Assembly: GCF_963678635.1 (NCBI RefSeq) | Contig: NC_087065.1 | Location: 32,248,373 to 32,312,372 of the forward strand | Length of the DNA: 64,000 nt | Direction of reading: 5' to 3' | Origin: Symsagittifera roscoffensis | Lineage: Eukaryota; Xenacoelomorpha; Acoela; Convolutidae | The notes under the pieces: generated by a model | Told to the model about the DNA's origin: nothing | Seen by the model: only the letters and a program-made list of their open reading frames with translations | Databases searched by the model: none | In this document: positions 10,235 to 20,359 of the stretch, piece by piece | How positions within the stretch are numbered: the stretch's first letter is position 1 | How the letters are laid out: every line of letters begins with the position of its first letter | Program-made: the position numbers and the translations under genes

Positions 10235-12818
10235 CTAAAAAAAATGATTATTTTGAGATTGAAAAGTGGTGGTGTGAGGTTGTTCGGTAATTTGTACATA
10301 TGTATTATCATTTTGTGAATGATGTGTCATTATGTGTTGCATGGGACTTTGTGTTGTATTTGGTCTAAAATTTGGATTATTTGTGATTGCTGGGTTTTGA
10401 AAATTTCGGGGAACTAAGGTTAATGGATGGTTTTGTGGCAGGGGTGGTATCTGTGGTGCAGTAGGTGTTATATCTACATTATTATGTTCCTCGTCATATG
10501 TCTTTTGTCTTGTGGATATTTTTGTATTATATTCTTTTATCTGTGCATCTAGAAGTATTTTATTGATTGATGATGAACCCTAATTTCAAAAAACCCTGCA
10601 AACAGTATACGTGCTACACTTGCTTGTCGGCTTACCTCTGTGTGTATAGCGCATGTAATATAGATTCCTTTCAACAGTGAGAAAAGAAATCCTATAAAAT
10701 TAACATAGCGTATAAGGGCCATCCTAGAAAAGCGAGAATTTCATTTTTTAAGGTGACAAAACTGAAAATATGTTTAGGTGAATTATCTTGTGGTCTATAT
10801 TTTTCACCGTTTAAAAATATGTAATCTTTGATATCTTTAAAATATCCGCCATAGTCTTGTGTATAAATGTCTGCAAATCCTGCGGTTTCGGCAAGTTTTC
10901 TTAAATTCTGGTCGATTGATTGTCGTTGTATTGTGTCCATTTGTGTTAGTAATTCTTGAAACTGTTGTGTTCTAATGTAATGTTGTATATCAGATTTAGA
11001 ATATTTTCCAACTGATTGTAAGTCAATATTTGGGTTATGAGCGATAGCTCTGATACTTTCGGGTGAAAATTTTTTGAGTGGTTGCCTTAATGTAGGATAC
11101 GGTGTAAGTAGGTAGTATTTATCTTCATCAGGGTTTAATTGTACTTCATGGTGGCTATTTTTTGATCCACATGGGACTGCGATATCTCAAAAATATGTTC
11201 GTCTTGAAAGTGTATCAACAAAATGTACTTTATTTTTATACAATATGGGGATTCTTTTATAACAACGTTTATCTTCACGAACATATAATGGTGATACTTT
11301 TTTGGTGCAAGTATAAAACTATAAAATGTTTCCTTCGTAGTCAAAAAATTTTGATCTGCTTCCTGATAGTAAGTATCCTGAGTAAGGTTTTTTTAGTACT
11401 GCTAGTGCGAGTGATTGTAGGATTTGTGTTCTTTCTAATTCGCATAGTTGGTGAAGTGTTTCTAATTCAGAAAGTGATATTTCTTGGAAAGTTCTACTAA
11501 TTGTGTAGTCTAATTTCATGTCTAAGTGGATATCATAATGAATATTACCAAAGTAAGTGCTATTCATTAGTGACAGTTCTTGTAAACGTGTGCTTTTACT
11601 GTCGTATGGTTTTAGTTTTCCACGAGGTTGAACTTTGCTTTTATAAAAATTATCTGGGACGTATGATGTGCCTTCATTAATGGGATGAATTGTGGCATAA
11701 GAGTCAAATTTAATTTTTCCAGTGGTCATTTCGAAACCTTTTTCGTATTCGACAAGTATTCCAGAGTATTGTGTTTTATAAAGTGGATTTCTATATTTAC
11801 ATGCAAATTCTGTTTCTTGATAGACTTGAAAACGTGTTAAATTATTTTTTATTTCATGAATGATTTTAAAATCAGTGCTTTGTTTACGAGATGGGTTCAC
11901 CTGTTCGTATGGAATCGATTCAATAAAATATTTTTCACGAAATTTTATCATTCGAGCGTGTATTTTTGCTACTTGAAATGTTGTGCATGTATCTTCGGGA
12001 GACCAAACAATTGTTGCTTGGGTCCTTGTTGTAGGGTCACAATAACCTTGATCATTTTTGCAAGGTAATCTAATTCCTTGATGGATTATGGTGTTATCAG
12101 TTAAATCTTGTGTGAGTTGTATTTTTTCAAAATGTATTTTCCAATCAAAAAACATTATTTCTTGATATCCTTTATTTTTTGTGTCTGCTTTGCAGTTTGA
12201 AGGATTATTTATTCCAATGTGTGGTATCCAGTGTTTATCGTGTATATCATAAGTTAATCGTCCCTGTGCGCCGTTATATGGGTATTTTTCGTCTAATTTA
12301 ATATGTCCTTGGTATCGTTCAAGTTCTGCTTGATGTACAGAATCGGCAAAGACTTGAAAATTTACTAATTTTTTGTCTGTGTTTTTATTTCTTGTGATAT
12401 TTAGTCTGAGTAGTTCGTTTTTACAATCATCGGGATTTAGATGTCAAATTCGTTCTTAAATACTTTGGTAAAATGATTCGTGGTCAAGTCGGTTATTATT
12501 TCCGTTGGAAACTTGTGAACAATGTACTTTCTTCTCGGAAAATGTCGCTGTAATTTTATATCCTGTGACTGTTGTTGCTCGGGCTTTTGAATACAATGTT
12601 GCTATTATATTTGTGGTTTCTATAGCTTGTGGTTCTGTTTCGCATGGTGATACTTGATTTATTGCATATTTGTGTAGTGTTTTTTGTTCGTTTTCTTCAC
12701 AATCATAGTGTGTTACTAATAAATCCTGGGGTCCTGTGCGAGGAGAAGGATTTGTGTTTTGGTCGGAAAATATTAGAAAAAGGATGTGTTGAAATGATAA
12801 TATTTTTAGGATATACAT
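10235..12818 (-). pseudogene. envelope-like glycoprotein (element 1 copy, broken)
   Basis: Starts at ATG 12818 with a hydrophobic leader (MYILKILSFQHILFLIF), followed by a Cys-rich ectodomain. The largest intact piece is 12155-11319, which holds the motif CELERTQ near its end. The 10940-10692 piece ends just before a hydrophobic, membrane-anchor-like segment that is reached by a frame change near 10695. A Pro/Gln-rich cytoplasmic tail of about 110 residues follows and ends at the stop 10237-10235. By memory, CELERTQ and the downstream CYKRI and FVDTLSR blocks recall chuvirus-type glycoproteins, known to be captured by LTR elements. I cannot test this here. At least three frame breaks make this copy non-functional. 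Confidence 0.65.
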
Positions 12819-13930
12819 GTGTATGATAATCCTGAGTATGGGTTATAAAATGTTATGTAACCAATTGTGTTTTTTTTGTATATCTATCGTATTCATATAT
12901 TACTTCAGTTGTTATAAATAGTGGTGGTAGCGATTGAGCTGTTATATTTGGTGAATTTAATGGGTAGGGATGTTGAACAATATTATTAAGTCTAATTTTT
13001 ATTTAAAATTTTAATTGGGACTATTTTGTTGGAGTATTTGAATATTGTTTTCTCGAATATCTTCGTGGATATTTTGTCTATATTGTAATATATTGAGTGC
13101 CCAACTGTGGAGTCGGTTACTATCTTGATGTTGTCCAAATAATGGTGGAGGTGCTACGAATGTATTCCAATCTAGTCGTAAAAGGTTTTTGATGATGATT
13201 GTTCCCGATATCTAGCGTCGAGGTTGTTTGGGAAATTTAAAGGGAAAAGTGTCGTTGAGATTTGACTTAAGGATGGTGTTGACGGGATTGATAATGTTTC
13301 TGGTAATGATGATGGTGTTGTATCTGTAGAAATATCTATCGGTTCATTTACTATGTTTGGTTCACCTTGTGTATATGAGTGTGTTGCCCAACATGGTAGT
13401 CGTGCGGTGGGATTGGGGGGGTTAAAAGGATTTTCACGTATTTGTTCAGATGTCGGTGTTGAACCTAAGTAATCTGAGGGTATACTTGAGGTGCTATGTT
13501 GTGAAAGGAGTGTGGGGGTTTCTGGTAATGTACTACTTGAAATTTCTGAAGTAGTTGGTGTTGGTGATTGGGGTATATCAAATTGAACTCTGGGGGTTTG
13601 AAAATTTCTATTTCTTCGTGGATGTATTATTTGTCAATTTATTTCAACTGTATTTTGATTTTGACTAATGTGTCTTACACTGCATAAGTCATGTGGTAAT
13701 GTGGGGTATAAATTATATGTTGGTTCACTTAGGGATGCCTGTCGCTGAACTGGTTCTAGTGGTTCAGATAAGCGAGCTTGTCTTTCTTCAAAGGTATATG
13801 GGTTATCTTCAAAAGAAATTCGTGTAGATGTTTGGGGGTTTTGGGTAGTTGTGGGTATGACTGGGTTTTTTTGGGAAGATGTCGGTGAAGACTGATTTTG
13901 TGATGGTTGGTTAGCAATTTTGATCTTTTT
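12806..13930 (-). pseudogene. ORFx, Ser/Pro-rich protein upstream of env (element 1 copy, broken)
   Basis: The frame is open from about 13930 (IANQPSQNQSSPTSSQ) to 13180 except for one TGA near 13640. It is rich in Ser, Pro and Thr, with the block EERQARLSEPLEPVQRQ. A frame change near 13180 leads to DWNTFVAPPPLFGQHQDSN, SWALNILQYRQ and NNIQILQQN, then a stop at 13011. Beyond it the kept C-terminal blocks NIVQHPYPL, SPNITAQSLPPLFITTEV and YEYDRYTKKT follow. The final stop (TAA 12808-12806) lies inside the env gene, giving a 13-nt overlap. It is not an enzyme I recognise. The second copy at 32782-33915 shows the same blocks. Confidence 0.6.
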
Positions 13931-14020
13931 CTAGTGGAAAGATTTATGTTTATTATAATAATCTTCGATGAAAAGAATTAAAAGGATTGTTGCTAGGGCG
14001 AATGTGACTTTTGCCTTTTT

Positions 14021-14084
14021 TACACATTTGCACATTGTCATTATTTGCACATTTGCACATTTGCACATTGTTTTAAATGTTTCA
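14021..14084. repeat. short CACATTTGCA-type tandem repeat at element junction
   Basis: Three to four copies of a GCACATTTGCAC motif lie between the end of element 1 and the start of the plus-strand gypsy fragment. Confidence 0.5.
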
Positions 14085-16880
14085 GTAGGGTCAACTTTGG
14101 ACCATAACCGCAAAGTTCGAGAAGTTTTCGAGAAAATAGACAAACAAGGATTAGCGCTAGAGTATTCCCAGTGCAATTTTTCAGGTTAAAAAGACATCAG
14201 CTGGTTAGGCTTCGAAATCGTTAACACGGACATATATACCGGATATATACTGAAGCAAATAAACGTTCAGTCGGTTTTAGACCTGAAACCTTCACAAACC
14301 CCTGAACAGCTCAGATCATATATGGGCGTTCTAAATTATCTAAAGATAATCCTAAAATCAAAAACTTTCACAGAGAAGCTTAGACCATCATAAAAGCTAG
14401 TTACAAAACAAGATTGCATCTACCGAAAGCCCCAAAGTTATTTCAGAAATAACGAAAAAATTTTACTAAGTTGCGAACAAAAAACACATTGAAAATGAAA
14501 TGCTAGCCATGGCGGTCTGGGCAGCACACTGGAAAAACCCGGGTTGCCCACCATAGAAGATAATGCGCACCCATGCACATCCATGCATGATTTGCATGGA
14601 AAATGACTAATCATACGTAGCACATACGTTGCTTCCGAAAACCCTCAAAATAGCTTTTTAACGGAGTAAAACAGTAATAAAACGGTTTCTCATCGTTATG
14701 CAAGCTGTTGGTAAATTATCAAAAATTTTCACCATGCAAATCATACGTCGCAACATATATGGTGCTACGTATGAAAGAGATTTTTCACCATACTTTTTTT
14801 CTCTAGAAAACCGTAAATTAGAGGTTATTTGACAAAAATTACTGAGAATGGTATCTGCAGTGCAAAATACACTTTTATTTGATTTTAATTTTTTTCTACC
14901 ATGCAAACCATACGTCGCACCATAAATGGCGCTATTCATGGAAACGATGTTTCCTTACAAAAACAACTTCAATAGAGCAGGCAACAGCACATCCAAAATT
15001 GACGAAATTTTCAGCAAAATTGCATCATCTTTATGCAAAGCCAGATTTCCTAAACGGTCGGACATACCACAATCAGAAAGCAAAAACCATAAATGGTCGG
15101 TACATACCAAAACCTCAATTCTAATCTATCACTTTTCAATCCAAAACTCATCTCAGAAAAATGCATTTTTTTTCAACCGGCACAATCAAAATTTGCGAAT
15201 TTCAGAAGGTATTTCGTAACAGCCAAGATGACAGTTTTTATCGATTGTTAAGCGAGGTGGCACCACTATCCAGGTACATCATGGGTTGATGCAGAGCCAG
15301 GTTAAGAGTGACGATTTCAGTTAGGCCCTGAAGGCAGATATCAAAGGAAAAGAAAGTAGCCCTGATGAGTAATCATGTTATAGCCCTAACGAATTCAGAT
15401 TTAAACGAAGCAAAAAGAAGTGAACATGATACGAAACAATATAATGAGGAATACAACCACAAGCAACGACTACGAGGAAGTCTGTGGATCTATCCCTACA
15501 TCCGCCTAGTTTAGAACTCGGTAGCCGTAACCGATAGAAGTATCGTCATCGATGACAAGATAGCTAATCCCAGTGCCTTAAAAAATACTTTCAAGGTTTT
15601 ATTGTTCACATTCAGGACAAGAAGCCATGGTTGTTGCTGTTCAGCTTGATTGGTGGTGCAAAACTTATCGCGAAATAAAATTCATCTGCAGAAAAAAAGT
15701 TTTCTTTGCACCAAGTTTTGTTTGAACCTCAAACAAATGAGTAACATAAGTCCAGCAAACTCAATTTTTCTCCTGAATGCTCCCGATAAGGAAACATAAT
15801 TGGATTACAGGACCTTGCTTAATGGAGAAGAAAGAAAAAAATTCATTCATATTCTAGTAGCGATTGACAGATATTCAAATTTCCCATCGGTCATTTTAAC
15901 CCGCACAACAGGCACTAAAAAGATCATCAATTTTTCAACTGAATTTGTTTCTACTCATTGATATCCCAAATTGATTAAGACAGATCATTAATTCGTTTTT
16001 GAAAATTTTTTAGTTAGTGAACTTTGTAGGAAACGCGTATAAATCACGTGCCCTATCCAGTTAGGAATCACCGCGGTTGCAGCTTAAAAGAAAGAACGAT
16101 CCAAACCATCGAAAGAAAATTAGGAGCATTCCAATTAGAAGAAAATGGTTCAAAAATCCAAGATGGTTTGAAATCTACCATCAACTCTATCGATCAATAA
16201 AACCTGGAAAAAGACGATCTGAAACGGAGAAAAGACGTGGAGCGTGTAACAGCAGACCTAGGATCAAGACTATCCACAAGAGACAGTCAAGTGCAAAAGT
16301 ATACCCGGATTTCAAAGGAAACTCAGACTCGGTCGCTGACACCCCTCAGCACCAAGCTCTGGAAAAACTTCTCAAATTAGAAACCGAGTGGATGGCGTGA
16401 ACAAAGTCAATATCGTACGAAGAGGGTCTTAAAGACTTTTGAACATGTTTTGACCGAAACCCAGCAGCGCCTTTTAATTCCATCCCCGTCAGAGTCAAAA
16501 AATAACTTTGTGCAATAATTTATTCCAACTCCTAACCAAGTTGAAGTATTCCGGAAAGGATTGTAAAGGGAATCGGAAAAACAGTTGTACAAACCCTTCA
16601 ATGATAAAGATAATATGGTCACAACAAAAAATACTCATAAGAAAAATGGAGGGAAAGACATCAGAAATAATCATATAGCGTTAAGATCAAAACTAATACC
16701 GTTTAAGATCGCAGTTCGAGAGCTCATCCAGAAAAAGAACCAAGTGAAATCAGGACGCAACAGCTGGCTCGCAAATATGACACACAAATGGAAAATGTTA
16801 GCAGAATCACAATTCCCCATCAGCATCTGCAGTCAACTTGGAAGTTCAGAGTATTTGCCCCAAAATCAGTGGGAAGAGTA
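14085..16880 (+). pseudogene. decayed Ty3/gypsy pol (RT end, RNase H, integrase)
   Basis: Plus strand. From 14085 the sequence reads VNFDHNRKV fragments, then ISWLGFEIVNTD, then PEQLRSYMGVLNYL, the classic end of a gypsy reverse transcriptase and connection. EMLAMAVWAAHWK near 14500 matches the RNase H core. From about 15840 IHILVAIDRYSNFP is the first catalytic block of a DDE integrase and LIKTDH the second. RTIQTIERKLGAFQLEENGS near 16100 matches the region after the third. Many stops and frameshifts are present. Orientation and sequence differ from elements 1-3, so this is another gypsy family. Foldback repeats interrupt it at 14590-14950. Confidence 0.75.
14590..14950. repeat. three spaced copies of a CATACGTCGC foldback motif
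   Basis: Related hairpin-like motifs lie near 14609, 14741 and 14906. The second reads CATACGTCGC, an 12-nt spacer, GCTACGTATG, an imperfect 10-bp inverted repeat. CCATGCAAA precedes copies two and three. The block lies where the RNase H frame is lost, so it looks like a small non-autonomous insertion. Confidence 0.5.
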
Positions 16881-17509
16881 GGCATGTAATCTCCAGGGAC
16901 CTCGCGTATTTACGCCCCGATCAATGATCTCACCAAATTGTCGTCAAGTTCCGAAGTGGTCAATCCTACTGCATTTTGTGTTTGTGGCCATTAACGTGAG
17001 TTCTAACATTTTCACATGGAAATATATACCAAAAAAGTAACTTTTTCAATATGGCTAGATAATTTTTGGTTTGAAATTATGATAGTTGAGAAAAAAAGAC
17101 CTGTTTTTTTTCACATTTTTATTTTTATTTTAGCAAATGAAACAAAAGATCATAATCGTGTTTACAAAAAAAAAACACTTTCTTGTGGTTTTTGGATTTT
17201 TTGGGTGAGAAACTCATCCTGGACTACGTTATAAACACAAAAATGTCAAATTTTGGATGGAAATTTTTTTTTCGTAAAAATAATGTTTTAACACAACAGC
17301 AAGTTTGCAGCCAAAATAGGGATAAAAAAAATTTTACCTCAAGTTTTAATTTTTGTTTATGAAAAAAATTGCATATCAAACAACTTTCATTTTTGACAAA
17401 AATGACTATTTTATAATTTTCAAACATGAAAATTGTATGATAAGCGTTTTTTACACAGACTTCATAAATGAAACTCTATGATAAGCATTTTTCTTCTTTG
17501 GACGTCAAC
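16881..17509. other. AT-rich stretch, no gene; contains part of a dispersed repeat
   Basis: No coding similarity. The segment near 17425-17495 (ATTGTATGATAAGCG and ATGATAAGCATTTTT) resembles repeats at about 59755 and 61765. Confidence 0.45.
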
Positions 17510-17912
17510 CCGGGGAGGTTTTAAGGAGGGGGGGAGGGGGGTGGTGGCCACCTTTGCCACCGACCCCCTGCTAAACCAAAGGGGCCCCCACTGTACCATT
17601 TTGGAACAGCTATTTTTGTTGAGGTACCCTAAAAATTTTCTGGAGGCGTCTTCGGCGCCAGTATATATAATCTTTAAGGGGAGCGCGCGCCAAAAAACGC
17701 GCTTTTTTTGGTCAAAATTCTCCAAAAATTGCCTAAAAACGCCTTTTTGGCCTGTTTTTTCAAAATTTGGTACGCAGAGCAGAAACTTGACCAAAAAAGG
17801 GTCTTTATAATGCTTTGGGAGAGCCAGAAAATTCAAATGTTCGACCTAAAAAAATGGTCAACAAAACTTACTGAAAATCCGCCCCCTCGAGAAAACCCTA
17901 TATCCGCCCCTG
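17510..17912. mobile_element. hAT-type MITE, copy 1
   Basis: Starts CCGGGGAGGTTTTAAGG and ends TATATCCGCCCCTG, with the same interior as the copies at 19780 and 63540 (a GGCGCC block, GAGCGCGCGCC, CTTTGGGAGAGC). The right flank GCTAGAGA equals the target-site sequence of copy 2, but the left flank differs, so the left junction has been rearranged. It carries no gene. Confidence 0.8.
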
Positions 17913-18090
17913 GCTAGAGATCCCACACCAGTATCGCCAGAGGAGCTGAATACAACACCTCCATGGAGAAGGAAAAATACCTGAAAAATTTACCTGAAAA
18001 ACTCCGAGCAAGACTGAAACTTTCAAAAATACTTATCTGTACTCAAAAATATTTTAAAAAATTATTTTGCAATCTAAAAGATTTCCTTCG
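17913..18090 (+). pseudogene. gypsy coding remnant right of MITE 1
   Basis: Similar to 20201-20345: both read LEI followed by LPEKL, and then a Lys- and Leu-rich segment ending near CTTATCT. It is the same position of the same gypsy family, with the MITE at the same point. Which protein is coded is not clear. Confidence 0.5.
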
Positions 18091-18510
18091 AGTGGAAATT
18101 TTTACTGCTGCGTAGCCTTACATAGAAACACAATGCTAGTCTACGTCATTTCATTAGACAGTTTGAATGTGTTTTGTGTTGTCAAGGTCGGGACAGTTAT
18201 CCCAAAGATGACAGATTGTTGAACTTAACTAAGAAACTTTTGCTTATTATCGAATAACACAGTTGCAACCTCTTTTGAATTATACCACCAATCATATCAA
18301 ATCGTAACTAAGCTGAACTTCGTACTGAATTATTTTTCATGATTCTTGTTTTAGTTAGATAGAAATTTAATAGTAAATATTTTTTTCCTACAGATAACTG
18401 AAAATCTTAGCAAAAAATGCGCAGCTATTTTTGTCAGCGAAGCAACCAGCTGATCGAGTAAATTAAATTGGAAAGGACTTGTGCACTATCGATAGGAGCT
18501 GCAGCAGTAC
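18091..18510. other. intron sequence, no gene seen
   Basis: AT-rich sequence with the GT donor of the next intron at 18510-18509 on the minus strand. Confidence 0.5.
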
Positions 18511-18764
18511 CTGGGAGAAATTGTCAAGGGCCTTATGTAGATTGGCGCTGATTTTGGTGGGTGGCTCATTGGTGATCTTGATGCTGTTCTCCAGCACTCC
18601 CTGGGGAATTACGTGTGCCTGTGGTGTGGCTGCCGGCTCTGCACTCATGAATACTCGGTAGTCCTCGTGAGCCAGGCCACTCTCCGCGATCTCGTTCAGC
18701 TTCTTTTCTAGCGCTCCAAGCCAGCCGGCCACCAAGTGGATGTTCTGCAGCACCACCCAGTGTC
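18511..18764 (-). CDS. DNAH: axonemal dynein heavy chain, exon 4 of 5 (AAA6 core)
   Basis: 254 bp. Two bases complete a Gly codon with the exon at 50815-51071, then 84 codons follow. It reads [20 protein letters not shown], then [30 protein letters not shown] and [10 protein letters not shown]. These are among the most conserved blocks of dynein AAA6, and the variant matches outer-arm beta chains. The acceptor is TTTGAAG|GACACTGG (AG at 18766-18765) and the donor is CCCAG|GTACTG (GT at 18510-18509). The upstream intron is 32.1 kb because it holds elements 2 and 3. No stop or frameshift is present, so the host gene is apparently intact despite the insertions around it. Confidence 0.97.
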
Positions 18765-19070
18765 CTTCAAATCAAAAAACTTACACAATCCCACATAACA
18801 CGTACTTGTACATCATTTTTTGCCTGCTTGCGGCTGCTACGTATCACCAATTATACTCGAATAAAAAATTATTTATTCAACATCAATTATACCTATATTC
18901 TGCCTTTTCGTTTCACGATGTGGCGATTCGGTCTGTCATCCTTGCTGTGACCTGGTGGCAGCCTTATTTTTCGTTTGAAATTATTAGACTTATTGAGACG
19001 CGGAAATAAGCTAATGTTATCGTTTTTTTTAATTTAACGTTTCATTGATTGTTTTTGATCTTCTTGACTA
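18765..19070. other. intron sequence, no gene seen
   Basis: AT-rich sequence just 5' of the dynein exon; nothing recognised beyond the splice acceptor. Confidence 0.5.
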
Positions 19071-19404
19071 ATCATTTTCGTTTTTGCTAAATCTAAATTA
19101 GTATAGGTCTGTTCGAGACTCGTTTGGTCGCACCATATGAGTTGAAATAATGGGTGGCTTCCCCTTATACTAATTTTTGATACAGTACACAGTCTAGTCG
19201 CCACGCTATCTTACTTTCAGCTAGATAGGTTCGTGCAACTTCTTAATCTACTACCGATCCGAATCTCGCTTTTAATTTTCCTAGTCTCAAAAGATATAGT
19301 ATATACTGGTATTGTTGTGAGACTAGACTTGAGAAAGAGCAATTTTTTTCTATGTTAAATTTATTCTTTTCCGGCTGAAACTATAAAAAATTCAGCCTGA
19401 CTTT
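19071..19404 (-). repeat. LTR of element 3, left (L3)
   Basis: Shares the core CACGCTATCTTA...GTGCAACTTCTTAATCTA with the other LTRs of the family and ends with the hairpin GGCTGAA (19373) ... TTCAGCC (19391). Divergent from L1/L2 outside the core. Confidence 0.65.
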
Positions 19405-19424
19405 TTTTTGAACTCAAACACACT

Positions 19425-20345
19425 AAACTCAAATGGAGAGTCGACTAGCAGTTTCCAGTGAATAGTCTGATCCCTGCGAAACATGTCACCGCAGACAAGA
19501 AGCCCAGACGTAGCATAACTAAACTTCCTCCCAAAGACATATCTTCCTTGATCCTTCAGAATTAGTACCAGTACCTTCAGTTGATGATCTAGTAATTAGA
19601 GCCAGTAAAATTTTCAAAGCCTACACCATCATGGGAGTCAAGCCAGTCAAGTTGTCCCAGGACCAAAATGGCAACAGGTCGACATCTTCTAGATCGTCCG
19701 AGACGTAACAAAAGACCACCGCAATTCTACGCCCTCCAGTTACACATGGATCGGAAGTAAACAAATCAGGGGCTAGAGACAGGGGAGGTTTTAGGGAGGG
19801 AGGGGGGGGGGGTTGGTGGACGCCACTTTTCAGGGGTTCGACCCCTGCCAAACCAAAGGTGCCCCACTGTACTAAATTGGAACAGCTATTTTTGTTGCAG
19901 TACCCTAAAAACTTTCTGGAGGCGTCTTTGGCGCCAATGTATATAAACTTTGAGGGGAGCGCGCACCGAAAAATGCGCATTTTTTGGTCAAAATTCTCCA
20001 AAAAATGCCTAAAAACGCATTTTTGGCCTGTTTTTTTTTCAAAACTTTGCTGCAGAGCAGAAACTTGATCAAAATAGGGTCCTTATAATGCTTTGGGAGA
20101 GCCCGAAAAATCAATCTGTTCGACCAAAAAAAAGTCAAAAATTTTCGATTTTTTTTTTGAAAATCCGCCCCCTCTCGAGAAAATTCTATATCCGCCCCTG
20201 GCTAGAGATCGCACAACAGTATCGCACACCAGAAGGAAAATTGAGTTTACCTGAAAAACTCCGAGCAAAACTGGAGCTTTCAAAAACACTTATCTAATCT
20301 CAAAATTATACATTTTTTTGCAATCTGAAAGTTTTCCTTCGGTTG
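19425..20345 (+). pseudogene. second gypsy fragment of the 14-18 kb family, split by a MITE
   Basis: Plus strand on both sides of the MITE at 19780-20200. On the right it reads LEIAQQYRTPEG and LSLPEKLRAKLELSKTL, matching 17913-18090. On the left blocks such as PLVPVPSVDDLVIRASKIF can be read. It is a short decayed remnant; the domain is not identified. Confidence 0.5.
19780..20200. mobile_element. hAT-type MITE, copy 2, with perfect 8-bp target-site duplication
   Basis: 421 bp from CAGGGGAGGTTTTAG to TATATCCGCCCCTG; the ends are imperfect inverted repeats. It is flanked on both sides by GCTAGAGA (19772-19779 and 20201-20208). An 8-bp duplication and a CAGGGGCGG-type terminus are typical of the hAT superfamily. 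No transposase is coded. Confidence 0.9.
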
Positions 20346-20359
20346 ATTCATTGTACTTG

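Larger units (their letters stand above)
6445..14020 (-). mobile_element. element 1: 3' portion of an env-bearing LTR retroelement
   Basis: An LTR (6445-6849), a 3' untranslated region, ORFy, env and ORFx all lie in minus orientation and align colinearly with 26639-33990. The homology stops near 14020, where plus-strand gypsy sequence begins, so the pol, gag and 5' LTR of this copy are missing. It lies in the 13.3-kb dynein intron. The gag fragment at 20.4-22.3 kb cannot belong to the same insertion, because a dynein exon (18511-18764) sits between them. The copy carries stops and frameshifts in all three genes. Confidence 0.8.

Noticed and set aside
17462-17836. Minus and plus frames inside the MITE at 17.5 kb
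   Set aside because: The same sequence in the other MITE copies has different frames, and MITEs of this size do not code.
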